Shown in pieces: positions 1 through 8,794 of a DNA stretch of 64,000 nucleotides. Under the pieces are notes generated by a model, which made no database searches, was not told where the DNA came from, and saw only the letters and a program-made list of their open reading frames with translations. A program made the translations under genes and the position numbers. Position 1 is the stretch's first letter; every line of letters starts with the position of its first letter. Where the stretch lies: assembly GCA_963828705.1 (NCBI GenBank), contig CAWHGA010000044.1:5289-69288 (forward strand), read 5' to 3'. This stretch comes from CAWDJT01 sp963828705 (GTDB lineage: Bacteria; Desulfobacterota; Syntrophobacteria; Syntrophobacterales; Syntrophobacteraceae).

Positions 1-638
1 CGGCGGGCCTCCTGGCCGATGATGGACTGAAAATAGGAAACCATCTCCGGGAAGGGATGAGGGCCGCAGGCGGTGCCCAGGACGTAGTGAGTGGTGTCCA
101 TGTGGCTCACCCAGTCACGAAAGGCTTCATTGATGGCATCCTTGAGGATCCGGGTGCCTTCCCGCACTGGCACGACTTCCGCGCCCAGCCGTTCCATCCA
201 GAACACATTGGGACGCTGCCGTTCCACATCCACCTCGCCCATGTAGATGGTGCACTGGAAACCGAAGCGCGCCGCCATGGTGGCGGTGGCCACCCCGTGT
301 TGGCCGGCCCCGGTTTCTGCAATCACGCGGGTTTTGCCCATGCGTTTCACCAGCAGCCCCTGGCCCATGACGTTGTTGGCCTTGTGCGCCCCGGTGTGGT
401 TGAGGTCTTCCCGCTTGATGTAGATCCGAGCACCACCGAAGTGTTGTGAGAGGTTTTCGGCAAAGGTGAGCGGGGTAGGGCGGCACGAGTAGGTGCTCAT
501 CAGTTCCGCATATTCGTGCCAGAAAGAGGGATCAGCCTTGGCCCGGCGAAAGGTAGCCTCGAGTTGGTCAAAGGTGGCCACGAGGATTTCCGGGAGAAAG
601 GCGCCGCCATAGTCGCCGTAGTAGCCCCTGTCGATCAT
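1..638 (-). CDS. trpB: Tryptophan synthase beta chain, 5' part (runs off window)
   Basis: This PLP enzyme condenses indole with serine to make tryptophan. About 212 N-terminal residues are present and the 3' end lies outside the window. The N-terminus GDYGGAFLPEIL matches the family. HTGAHKANN carries the PLP Schiff-base lysine at about residue 86, and IAETGAGQHG carries the catalytic Glu at about 108. DVERQRPNVF and GPHPFP are also typical. The ATG at 638 has a good ribosome site, GGAGG, 8 nt upstream. It lies 153 bp downstream of the GntR gene on the same strand and is probably cotranscribed with it. Whether trpA follows cannot be seen. The motif layout is that of the TrpB1 type rather than the longer TrpB2 type. 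Confidence 0.93.
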   Translation of the reverse strand, partial: MIDRGYYGDYGGAFLPEILVATFDQLEATFRRAKADPSFWHEYAELMSTYSCRPTPLTFAENLSQHFGGARIYIKREDLNHTGAHKANNVMGQGLLVKRMGKTRVIAETGAGQHGVATATMAARFGFQCTIYMGEVDVERQRPNVFWMERLGAEVVPVREGTRILKDAINEAFRDWVSHMDTTHYVLGTACGPHPFPEMVSYFQSIIGQEAR

Positions 639-791
639 CTCTGCTGCCTCCGAATGCGCCGCATGGGTCTTTTTCCGCTCACCACCGACTTCTGCTGCCT
701 TGTCCCTCGTCAGCGCAGTTCGGCACCGGTCTCTCGCCCCTCATCACCTGTGACTCGTTTAGGGTCTTTATCTAGCGTCGCCTGTCGCTGG

Positions 792-1523
792 TCACTGTTC
801 GGCTAAACCGCCAACGGTTTGCGCGAACACGAACTGGTCGGTGCGGCAGTAGAGTTCCGAAAAGACGGCGTTTTGGGCCGGAACGAAGTGCAGGAAGCGC
901 TGCACCACCAGGACTGGGGTGGAAGAAGACACCGCCAGGTGCTGGGCCTTTTCGCCGTCGAGGTAACCAATGCGAAACGTCTGCCGGCCGCTGGTGGGCT
1001 TCAGATAGAAGCGCTCGTCCACCACCTGGGACAGAGAGCGGCCTTCCAGGTTGATGGCATCGATGCCTGCAAAGAGTGCCGGATGAAGGTAAATGTCTTC
1101 GAGCAGCACCGGCAAGGCATCAACTCGGCTGAGGCGCGCGAGGAAATAGGCCTGCTGACCGGCGAAGGGGTTTTCTGAATCGCTCTTGACCAGGGTCAGC
1201 TGTGTCGGTTCGACAATATGGGTGGTGACGGATATACCCTTGCTGTGAAAGGAAGCGATAGTGCCGCCGAGGGAAAAGAGGTCGATTTCGGCCTGATCGG
1301 AACGCACGTAGGTGCCCGAACCGCGCCGCCGCATGACGACCCGCTTGCGGATGAGAAGGTCGATGGCTTGCCGCACCGTCGGCCGCCCGATGCGGTAAGT
1401 GGCGGCGAGCGTATGTTCCGAAGGAATTCGACTTCCCGGTGGATACTCACCGGAACGGACCCTGGCGAGCAGAATGTCCGCAAGTTGGTGATACAACGGC
1501 AGGGGTGACTGGGGATTCAGCAT
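792..1523 (-). CDS. GntR family regulator with UTRA effector domain (HutC type)
   Basis: The protein has 243 residues. An N-terminal winged helix-turn-helix (about residues 8-75, with PLYHQLADIL, SRIPSEHTLA and GRPTVRQAIDLL) is followed by a C-terminal UTRA-type ligand domain (about 95-240). This is the HutC/FarR layout of the GntR family: a repressor released by a small molecule that cannot be predicted from sequence. The ATG at 1523 is preceded by AAAGGA. It sits upstream of trpB on the same strand. An inverted repeat spans its putative promoter at 1595-1620, which suggests autoregulation. Regulation of the trpB transcript is inferred from gene order only. Confidence 0.85.
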   Translation of the reverse strand: MLNPQSPLPLYHQLADILLARVRSGEYPPGSRIPSEHTLAATYRIGRPTVRQAIDLLIRKRVVMRRRGSGTYVRSDQAEIDLFSLGGTIASFHSKGISVTTHIVEPTQLTLVKSDSENPFAGQQAYFLARLSRVDALPVLLEDIYLHPALFAGIDAINLEGRSLSQVVDERFYLKPTSGRQTFRIGYLDGEKAQHLAVSSSTPVLVVQRFLHFVPAQNAVFSELYCRTDQFVFAQTVGGLAEQ

Positions 1524-1583
1524 AAGCGCTCATCCTTTTGAAGACTTGCGGGTGCGGCCCGCACTGTGAAATAGTTCAAATCC

Positions 1584-1620
1584 ACCATGCCATAAATTAG
1601 TAAAGTTGTCAATACTAATT
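1584..1620 (-). promoter_or_regulatory. Putative sigma-70 promoter inside an inverted-repeat operator for the gntR-trpB unit
   Basis: On the minus strand a perfect -35 hexamer TTGACA (1607-1612) is followed after 17 bp by CATGGT (1584-1589, 3 of 6 matches to the -10 consensus). The -35 box lies in the 10-bp centre of a perfect 8-bp inverted repeat, AATTAGTA (1595-1602) and TACTAATT (1613-1620). Repressor binding there would block the polymerase. The start codon of the regulator is about 54 nt below the expected start of transcription. The half-sites are not the textbook GntR TGT/ACA type, so assignment to this regulator is inference. Confidence 0.55.
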
Positions 1621-1935
1621 GCTTGAGTCAGACTGTTTGAACAGGTTCCGGCCAGATAATGCCCATAAATCGCACCGCCGGCAAGTTATTGCGCCGACGA
1701 AAACTTAACCCCGGGAAACAGCAAGGACGTGTCCTTCGCCCTCACCGCAGCACAGTGAAAACCTTACCACAATGTTGACTTTCTCGCCAAAGGATCGTCA
1801 TAAGGAACGGCGGGGCATTTCCCTGTCGGCCGGATTGTAGGAAAGAACCGCCATCAGAAAAGTTCTCGCAGTATCGTGCGCTGTTTCACCAGCTTATCCA
1901 TCTGATAACCGGCTACGGACTTTGGCTGTACTGAC
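1621..1935. other. Gene-free interval between gntR promoter and SNF2 gene
   Basis: No convincing coding frame, RNA gene or strong terminator is seen in these 315 bases. It separates the 3' end of the minus-strand helicase gene from the promoter of the minus-strand regulator. Confidence 0.5.
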
Positions 1936-3885
1936 CTAGCTGTCCCGCAGCAGTTGCAGCAGTTCCTCGGCGGAGGTCTTGCCGCTCAGGTCGCTGCCGT
2001 CCAGCAGGCTGCTGGCCAGGTCGCGCTTATCGTGGTGAAGCTGGACGATCTTTTCTTCGATGGTGTGGCTGGTGACCAGTCGATAGACGGTAACCGGGTG
2101 CAACTGGCCGATACGGTGGGCGCGATCCGATGCCTGGTCTTCCACGGCCGGGTTCCACCATGGGTCCATGTGGATCACGTAATCGGCGGCGGTAAGGTTG
2201 AGCCCCAGGCCGCCGGCTTTGAGGCTGATGAGGAACAGATCGCCGCTGCCGGCCTGGAAGGCATCCACCTCCTTCTTGCGTTCCTTGGGCGGGGTAGCGC
2301 CGTCCAGGTAGCGATAGTCGATCCGGCGGGCATCCAGGAATTCGCGAATAAGCGCGAGATAACTCACAAACTGGCTAAACACCAGGGCCTTGTGGCCATT
2401 TTCCAGCAGTTCGGTAACCACCTCACCGAACAGTTCCAGTTTGGAGCTGGGCAATGTCGTGTCGGCCGCCACCAAACGGGGATGACAGCAGGCGCGGCGA
2501 AGTCTCATGATTTCCGCCAGGATTTTGATATGCTTCTGGCCGGCCGACGATTCGTCCCGTTCCAGGCGCTCCAGGGCACTGCGGCGCAGAGCTTCATAGA
2601 AAGCGGCTTCCTCCGGGGTCATTTCCACCTGGAGCAGCACTTCGGTGCGCGGCGGCAGTTCCTCCAGGACCTGGGCCTTGGTGCGGCGCAGAATGAAGGG
2701 CTGGATCATTCGTTTGAGACGCTTCCTGGCATCGCGGTCGTTATAGCGTTCAATGGGAATGGCGAAACGTTCGTTGAAGCGGTCGCGGGAACCTAGCAGT
2801 CCCGGATTGATAAAGTGAAACAGAGTGTAGAATTCACCCAGGTGGTTTTCAATGGGGGTGCCGGTGGTGATGAATTTGAACGCCCCTTTGAGGGTCATGG
2901 CCGCCTGGGCTCTTTTGGTGGTGATGTTTTTGATGGCCTGGGCTTCATCCAGCACAATGGTGTGCCATTCCACTGACCCCAGCAGTTCCGCTTCCTGCTG
3001 CAGCAATCCGTAGCTGCAGACCAGCAGGTCCATGCGGCCGAGCTGGCGGACCAGGGTTTCCCGGTCGATCCCGCCAAAGGGGATGACGGTGAGGGTGGGT
3101 GCAAAGCGATTGGCTTCGGACAGCCAGTTCATACACACCGAGGTCGGCGCCACCACCAGGGTGGGACCGTCGGGAGCACGCCGCAGGATGATGGCCAGCG
3201 CCTGGATAGTCTTCCCCAGGCCCATGTCGTCGGCCAGGCAGGCACCGATCCCGAGTGACGCCAGCCGTGCCAGCCATTGGTAGCCTTCGAACTGGTAGTC
3301 GCGCAGTTGCGCTTTGAGGGTAGAGGGTAGGGCAGGGGAACCTTCCAGCCCTTCCTGGATGGTTTGCAGGCGATTTTTCCAGGCCAGGTCGGCGTCCAGA
3401 TGCGGCAGCTGACCGGTGAAATCCTTGAGCGCCAGGGCCGCCAGCGGGTGGAGCCGCATTCGGTCTCCGCGGGCTACGGTGTAGGCTTCCAATTCCTCCA
3501 GGCGCTTGCGCAGGTCACGGGTAAGCGCCAGAAACTGGCCTTCACCCAGCGGCACGAATCGTGTTCGGTGCTGATGGAGCAGTTCCAGCAATTGTTTCAT
3601 GTCGACCATCAGGTTGTCGTCCACCTGCAAGTGGCCGCTCACTTCGAACCAGTCGGTTTTCCCCCGGATCTTCAATTGGAGGTGTTCAAAGGAAACCTCC
3701 CGCGTGACCTTCAGTTTCTCCCCCTCAGGCCAGGCCACCCGGACTTGGCCTCGATCCTGCAGGGTCTTGAGGTCCAGCAGCAGTTGCAAACAATCTTCCG
3801 GGTCCTGCAGGAGCCACTGGCGATCGCCTTCGGTGGCGGCGTCCAGGGAGTGAGCAGGCGCTTTCGACGGCGATGGCGCGGGCGT
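1936..3885 (-). CDS. SNF2/SWI2 family DNA helicase, C-terminal catalytic part (frame-broken gene)
   Basis: This part holds the full SNF2 ATPase: LADDMGLGKT (motif I, Walker A), DEAQAIKN (motif II), TTGTPIEN (III), LVFSQFV (IV), ISLKAGGLGLNL (V) and DRAHRIGQ (VI). Such enzymes translocate on duplex DNA and remodel DNA-protein complexes; the bacterial role of this branch is unclear. An internal ATG begins at 3789, but the same frame reads sensibly back to about 3885, where it joins the upstream part after a one-base loss in an A4 run (3885-3888). Together the parts give about 1390 residues, usual for bacterial SNF2 proteins with a long N-terminal region. Confidence 0.88.
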   Translation of the reverse strand, partial: TPAPSPSKAPAHSLDAATEGDRQWLLQDPEDCLQLLLDLKTLQDRGQVRVAWPEGEKLKVTREVSFEHLQLKIRGKTDWFEVSGHLQVDDNLMVDMKQLLELLHQHRTRFVPLGEGQFLALTRDLRKRLEELEAYTVARGDRMRLHPLAALALKDFTGQLPHLDADLAWKNRLQTIQEGLEGSPALPSTLKAQLRDYQFEGYQWLARLASLGIGACLADDMGLGKTIQALAIILRRAPDGPTLVVAPTSVCMNWLSEANRFAPTLTVIPFGGIDRETLVRQLGRMDLLVCSYGLLQQEAELLGSVEWHTIVLDEAQAIKNITTKRAQAAMTLKGAFKFITTGTPIENHLGEFYTLFHFINPGLLGSRDRFNERFAIPIERYNDRDARKRLKRMIQPFILRRTKAQVLEELPPRTEVLLQVEMTPEEAAFYEALRRSALERLERDESSAGQKHIKILAEIMRLRRACCHPRLVAADTTLPSSKLELFGEVVTELLENGHKALVFSQFVSYLALIREFLDARRIDYRYLDGATPPKERKKEVDAFQAGSGDLFLISLKAGGLGLNLTAADYVIHMDPWWNPAVEDQASDRAHRIGQLHPVTVYRLVTSHTIEEKIVQLHHDKRDLASSLLDGSDLSGKTSAEELLQLLRDS

Positions 3886-6108
3886 TTTCTTCGCGCCAGG
3901 TCACGACGGGTCTGGAGGCGGACTCCATCGACTTCGGCCATGACGATTTGCATGCCGGCGCCGGGTTTGAGGTGTGGGCCGCTATCGCTAAAGGGCTTGA
4001 CGAACAATTCCATGCGGAAGCCGCTGCCCACCGGCAGGAGGTGTGCCCAGGGGACCGGGTCGGGGGGCACGGCCACGATGTCTTTGGCCTGCCCGCCAAT
4101 GGCGGAATGCACTGTCATTTGGGAGGACAGACCGGCGATGGCAGCCTGCACTTCAGCTTTGGCCGCTACTGGCACGGGCAGACCAGCATCACCGATGATT
4201 CGGGCAATGTGTCGGTGTTGTTCGGTGAACTGCACCACGCGGAAGCGGGTGGGCGTTTCCTTGATTACGGTGACACTCTTGTCGATATTGCTGGGTTCGA
4301 ACTTGATGACGATGGCATCCTTCTCCAGGGTCACGAGCACTTCCGGTTCCCCTTTGACGATTTCGACCGGTACCCTGGGGGCCGACTGCAGAAACAGCAG
4401 AGGGTGTCCCACCAGGGCGGGCAGGGCGCGTTCCAGGTTGAAATCGTAGGACACGTTGTAGTAGCTGCCGGCACGGCGTTCCAGAGTGGCGCGGACGGCC
4501 TTGTCCTGCTCAGTGAAACCCTCGAGATCGGTGCCGCTGTATAAACGGCTCAAGGCCACCGGCCGACCTTCGCTCCAGACGCCCTTGGCGGTGAGCTTCT
4601 GGATCTTGGGCTGGATCATCATCTCCTCGTACTGGTAATCCACCAGCCATACCAGACGAGTCTTGGACGTGGGGGCAGCCGTTGCTGCCGAAACTTCGGT
4701 GGTTGTCAGCAAAGCCCGCAGGCGCCGCCGCCAGGGTTCTTCGATGGGGATCCTGGCGACAAAGGACACCAGCCCCAAGTCGCGTTGCACCTGCTGGATA
4801 TAATTGCGCCGCAACGGCGTTTCCTGCTCCGCCCGGCACAACAGTTCGGCACATTCGACCGCCAGCCAGTGCTGACCGGCGTCGCGCGCGGCGATAAAGA
4901 TGTCGCTTAAAGCGTCGATGGCTTCGCCGTCCAGCTCGGCCTCCACCCAAAAACAACCCGTGGTGTGGAAAAAGTGCCCCCACGGGCACTCGGGTTTGAT
5001 GGCGAGTAGCAGAGTCCGGGCCCGGTCGACTTCACCCTGTTGCGCGTGGGCTACGGCGCTCAGTGACTGATAGGCGGCTTTGAGCGGCGCCGGTAGTCGT
5101 TCCTGGCCACAGGCCTGCTGCAGAAGTTGGTGAAGCTTGGCGTAATCGGGGCGCTCGGAACGCAATAGCGAAGCCAGGGGCAGGGCCACGCCGGGAAAAG
5201 TCAGGAAATAAAGATTGCGTTTGCGAGCACGGCGACGCAGCTCCTGTAAGTCGGTGTTCATGATCACGACACTCTGGTCGTAGTCGCCTTCCAAGAAGGC
5301 CAACAAACCCCTCAAACCGAGGAAATCCTCACGGGCCGGGGCTGTTGCCAACAGAGCCCGTGATCGCGCCAGGTTCCCGCTAGCCAGAAAACGCAGGATC
5401 AGATCATAATCGAAGCCCGCCCGCTGGCGTTCCGGGACCTGTTGCTGGCAATCGTTACCCAGCGCATAAGCGAGCGCCTCCTGGTCGTCCTCCAGATGCC
5501 AGATGGCGCTGTACAAAATGGCGTTCAGCGCCACGATTTGCCAGGCTATCGGCAGACGCGCGAACCATTCGACATCAAAGGGGTTGTTACAGATGGGGAC
5601 CAGTGGATCGGGAATGGTGTACGCGGGGGAACAGTAATCGAGAAGCAGGGCGTGGCATTTATTGAACAGTTGAGCATCCTGGAGATGGATGGCAACGCGC
5701 AATTCTCGCCGGTATCGTTTGCAGAACGACGGGTCAGAGGGGCGATAAAAGGGGATCATCGGCAAGATCTGGCGCGTTGCCCTTACTATGGCTTCAAAAT
5801 GGCCGGATGCGACCGTCCGGCGCGTTATCACCTCGACAATATCGGGATGACACTGGAGCTGGTTGTCGACCAGTTGTAGTTTGCGCAGATGCTTGAGATG
5901 CTGGCTGAGATCTTCAGGATCGGAGGGTCGGCCCCTGAAATCCTTGAATGCTCCTACGGAACAAGCCAGCACACACCGGTGGAGAGTGGTCTTGGCGATG
6001 GGTTCATTGATCACCGCAAGCAACTGCATCAGGGCCTGCTCGATGTCTGGCTAGACGGTCAAAAATAGCGATCAGTTTGCCGCGTGACTGGTCCTTGTCC
6101 AAGTCCAT
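3886..6108 (-). CDS. SNF2 family helicase, N-terminal part (frame-broken gene)
   Basis: This is the long helical N-terminal region typical of bacterial SNF2 helicases, with no catalytic motif of its own. The open frame runs from an ATG at 6029 (MQLLAVINEP). A better start is ATG 6108 (MDLDKDQSRGK), which has GAAGGA 5 nt upstream; its frame joins at about 6050 if one base is removed, giving FDRLA-DIEQALMQLLAV. At about 3885 the frame must shift again to enter the catalytic part; beyond that the frame turns into Arg-rich nonsense. No classical slippery heptamer is seen at 3885. The gene follows pyrF on the same strand after a 66-bp gap. Confidence 0.75.
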
Positions 6109-6174
6109 ATTTCCTTCGCCGTCCAAGGTTGTTCGGTCGCCTTACGAACGGAACACAACGCGAGGAGCTCCGGG

Positions 6175-6903
6175 TCAGCGTTGCTCGATGGCAGCGGCGA
6201 TATGCCGGCGCATCTCACCCACCAACGCTTCAGGGTCGGTGGACTGGCGGATGGGACGGCCGATAACGACGTGGTCGGCGCCGTTCAAAAACGCCGCCCG
6301 GACATCCACCACACGTTTCTGGTCATCCACCGGCCGGTTCTCCACGGGCCGGACCCCAGGAACCACCACGAAAAAGCGATGACCCAATGCGGAGCGCAAC
6401 TTCGCCGCTTCCAGGCCGGAACAGACCACGCCGGCACAACCCGCCTGCACTGCGCGCCGAGTGCGGCTCAACACCAGATCTTCAACGGCACACTGGAACC
6501 CCAGGTCTTTCAAATCGCCGGCATCGAGGCTGGTGAGCACGGTGACCGCCAGGATATTGACCCCGGAATCAGCTTCCACCGCCGCTTGCAGCATGGAGTC
6601 ATTGCCGTGAACGGTGGCAAAGGAGATGCCGCGGTCTTTGAGCTGTTTCACGGCGGCCATCACGGTCTGTGGTACATCGAAGAACTTCAGGTCCAACATG
6701 ACCTGCAGGTCTCTCTTAACCAGCCAGTCCACCATCGGAAACCAGCCGGCAAGAAAAAGCTGGAGGCCGACCTTGTAAAACTTGATATGATCCTCCAAAC
6801 GTTCCACCAGTCGTTTGGCTTCTTCCACCGAGGCCACATCGAGAGCGAAGATGATCCTCTTGTCCAGGGCGATGGAGTCCTTCAGGGTCTGGTCGTGTTC
6901 CAT
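6175..6903 (-). CDS. pyrF: Orotidine 5'-phosphate decarboxylase
   Basis: The enzyme converts OMP to UMP, the last step of de novo pyrimidine synthesis. From the chosen start it has 242 residues, a normal length. FALDVAS (about 19-25) and LDLKFFDVPQT (about 70-80) carry the catalytic Asp-Lys-x-x-Asp signature; VVPGVRP and GADHVVIGRPI form the phosphate-binding end of the barrel. The ATG at 6903 is preferred because AAGGAA lies 8 nt upstream; an in-frame ATG at 6951 lacks a ribosome site. It is followed on the same strand by the SNF2 gene. Confidence 0.93.
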   Translation of the reverse strand: MEHDQTLKDSIALDKRIIFALDVASVEEAKRLVERLEDHIKFYKVGLQLFLAGWFPMVDWLVKRDLQVMLDLKFFDVPQTVMAAVKQLKDRGISFATVHGNDSMLQAAVEADSGVNILAVTVLTSLDAGDLKDLGFQCAVEDLVLSRTRRAVQAGCAGVVCSGLEAAKLRSALGHRFFVVVPGVRPVENRPVDDQKRVVDVRAAFLNGADHVVIGRPIRQSTDPEALVGEMRRHIAAAIEQR

Positions 6904-7011
6904 GATGTTATTCCTTAGACGTTTTCTTGAAAATCGGCCAATTCTAGGCATCGGTTTCAGAGATAATCGGTCGCTGGTCGGACTGTCAGCGACTCGACAG
7001 ATCCCCCCAGT

Positions 7012-7216
7012 TATACTCGTTAAGGATTGAATACTTCATCTCTCATCATGTTTCTGGATGCCCGCCCCTCCCTTCGCTGGGGCAGGCTCTGCGCGGGCAT
7101 GACGAGCTAGAGCTTCCAATTCGGCCGTCATTCCTGCGAAGGCAGGAATCCAGGAAGGTCTGTGACTCAGACAGCCCCAGGAGAAAAACGCAACATCTCA
7201 TCCTTAACCGGTATAG
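7012..7216. mobile_element. MITE-like element, copy 1
   Basis: This non-coding element of about 205 bp is nearly identical to the one at 8526-8706. Its left end TATACTCGTTAAGGAT is repeated inverted at its right end (ATCCTTAACCGGTATA), giving imperfect terminal inverted repeats of about 16 bp. Inside are two inverted REP-like palindromes of the form CTGGATnCCnGC...GCnGGnATGAC. Copy 1 has about 23 extra bases in the first palindrome. No transposase is encoded. Confidence 0.75.
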
Positions 7217-7557
7217 TCGTGTTCCGGCTCTCCTTTTAGACACCCCGAATCGTCGCTGTCAATGAGTTTGCCCGGAATGATTTCGAGCTGTTTGGCGACC
7301 GGATCTTGCGATGCCGTGGGGCGCGCCGTATTGTCCTTGCGGTCTGGGGTCGCAATTTCTTGCGATCAACACGCCAGAACGCAGGACATCTTCGGGTTAA
7401 CTTTTTAGATTTCTGCGCAAAAATGCTCTTAAAAGAAATTCAAAAAATGCCGAAGTTGAGTTATAAGCACAGCAGGTAGGACCATTTTGGTCAATTGAAT
7501 TTATCTTTACTGAAGTATTGAGCGTACAGAGAAACCTAAATGAAGGGAGCGATTGCA
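7217..7557 (+). promoter_or_regulatory. AT-rich leader of mlaA with a possible promoter at 7439-7467
   Basis: These 341 bases hold no supported gene. A possible sigma-70 promoter is TTCAAA (7439-7444), 17 bp, TATAAG (7462-7467). That would give a leader of about 85 nt before the ATG at 7558. The stretch is clearly more AT-rich than the flanking genes. Confidence 0.35.
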
Positions 7558-8187
7558 ATGGCGGGGAGAAAGATTGCCGTGAGCTCGATTATGATGCTGG
7601 CACTGGTCTTGTCTTTTCCAGCTCTGAGCATGAACCGAGCCGAGGTGCCGCGTAACTCGTGGCTGGGGGTGGCACACGCACAGGTCGAGAATTTTGATGC
7701 GTTGAAGGCGGGGCCGGAGCAGGAAGCATCCGAACGCATGTCCGATCCGTTGGAGCCAGTGAATCGATTCTTCTTTGCCGTCAACGACCGGTTATATTTC
7801 TGGGTCCTGAAGCCGGTCGCCATTGTGTATAAAACCATTATTCCGGAACCGTTGCGGATTGGGGTGGACAATGCTTTTTACAATTTTCGTTTTCCGATCC
7901 GCTTCGTCAACAACGTACTGCAGGGTAAGTTCGAAGGTGCCGGTAGCGAGGTGTTGAGTTTCGTGATCAACTCCACCCTCGGTGTCGGTGGTTTTTTCGA
8001 GCCGGCACAGAAGGAATTCCATCTGAAACGTTACCGGGAGGACTTTGGCCAGACACTGGGCTTCTATGGGATGCGTCCGGTCATTTTCATCTGCTTGCCA
8101 ATTGTGGGGCCCTGCAACCTGCGTGACGGCATTGGGCGGATTGGCGACCATTTCACCCATCCGCTGTTACTGGCTCACGGCATATGA
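7558..8187 (+). CDS. mlaA: MlaA/VacJ family outer-membrane lipid asymmetry protein, main part (frame-broken gene)
   Basis: MlaA removes misplaced phospholipids from the outer leaflet of the outer membrane and passes them to MlaC. The ATG at 7558 is chosen because GAAGGGAG lies 8 nt upstream; an ATG at 7540 has no such site. A signal peptide (about residues 1-37) precedes DPLEPVNRFFFAVNDRLY, the family signature, then VNNVLQGKFEGAG, GVGGFFEPA and DFGQTLGFYG. The frame ends early at 8187. The proper C-terminus continues in another frame from 8168, so one extra base lies at about 8164-8167. No lipobox cysteine is obvious. No mla transporter genes are adjacent. Confidence 0.85.
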   Translation: MAGRKIAVSSIMMLALVLSFPALSMNRAEVPRNSWLGVAHAQVENFDALKAGPEQEASERMSDPLEPVNRFFFAVNDRLYFWVLKPVAIVYKTIIPEPLRIGVDNAFYNFRFPIRFVNNVLQGKFEGAGSEVLSFVINSTLGVGGFFEPAQKEFHLKRYREDFGQTLGFYGMRPVIFICLPIVGPCNLRDGIGRIGDHFTHPLLLAHGI

Positions 8188-8353
8188 TGTGCTCGAGTGG
8201 TACGAGGCCAGCGGCATGATGGCTGGTGAAAAAGTCAACTACACGTCGCTCCGTTTGGGCGAGTACGAAGACTTCATGAGGTCTGCGCTGGATCCCTATG
8301 TGGCCATGCGAAGCGCTCACTATCAGTATCGTGAGAATCTGATCCGGCAGTAG
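8168..8353 (+). CDS. mlaA: MlaA/VacJ, C-terminal part in shifted frame
   Basis: This is the expected tail of the MlaA protein (YWLTAYDVLEWYEASGMM onward, about 61 residues), read one frame away from the main part. Joining HPL of the first part to YWLTAYDV after removal of one base gives a normal-length protein of about 260 residues. The stop at 8353 is followed by a terminator at 8460-8499. Confidence 0.7.
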   Translation, partial: YWLTAYDVLEWYEASGMMAGEKVNYTSLRLGEYEDFMRSALDPYVAMRSAHYQYRENLIRQ

Positions 8354-8459
8354 GTGATTGTCCTGGGATAAAGGTCCCAGCCAGCACTGTTCGCGGAAGG
8401 TCAGGCGAAACAACCGCCTTGTGCCTAATCCTGGGCTACTGAAGAGCCTGCATGTCGAT

Positions 8460-8499
8460 AACCCCTTCTCTCACCGCTGGTGGGGGGAGGGGTTTTTTC
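8460..8499 (+). terminator. Rho-independent terminator after mlaA
   Basis: A GC-rich stem, AACCCCT...TCACC paired with GGTGG...AGGGGTT with some G-T pairs, has a GCTG loop and is followed directly by a run of six T. It lies 107 bases after the mlaA stop. Confidence 0.7.
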
Positions 8500-8525
8500 T
8501 ACTCCGATCCAGCCACGATGTCCTG

Positions 8526-8706
8526 CTATACTCGTTAAGGATTGAATACTTTATCTCTCATCATGTTTCTGGATGCCCGCCTGCGCGGGCATGACGAGCT
8601 AGAGCTTCCAATTCGGTCGTCATTCCTGCGAAGGCAGGAATCCAGGAAGGTCTGTGACTCAGGCAGCCCCAGGAGAAAAACGCAACATCTCATCCTTAAC
8701 GGGTAC
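8526..8706. mobile_element. MITE-like element, copy 2
   Basis: The second copy (about 181 bp) is in the same orientation as the one at 7012-7216. It has the same left end CTATACTCGTTAAGGAT, the same internal REP-like palindromes and a slightly diverged right end ATCCTTAACGGGTAC. With copy 1 it flanks mlaA as direct repeats about 1.5 kb apart, so recombination between the copies could delete the gene. Confidence 0.75.
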
Positions 8707-8794
8707 AACCCGTTTCCAAATTCCACCCACATCATCATCTCGGGCGTCATCGGTTGTGCTGGTCCGCGGCCACCCGGAGGCGAGTCCGGGTTCG

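Noticed and set aside
3885..3890. Programmed -1 frameshift site in the SNF2 gene
   Set aside because: The A-run is not in a canonical X-XXY-YYZ phase, and neighbouring genes show many ordinary single-base breaks.
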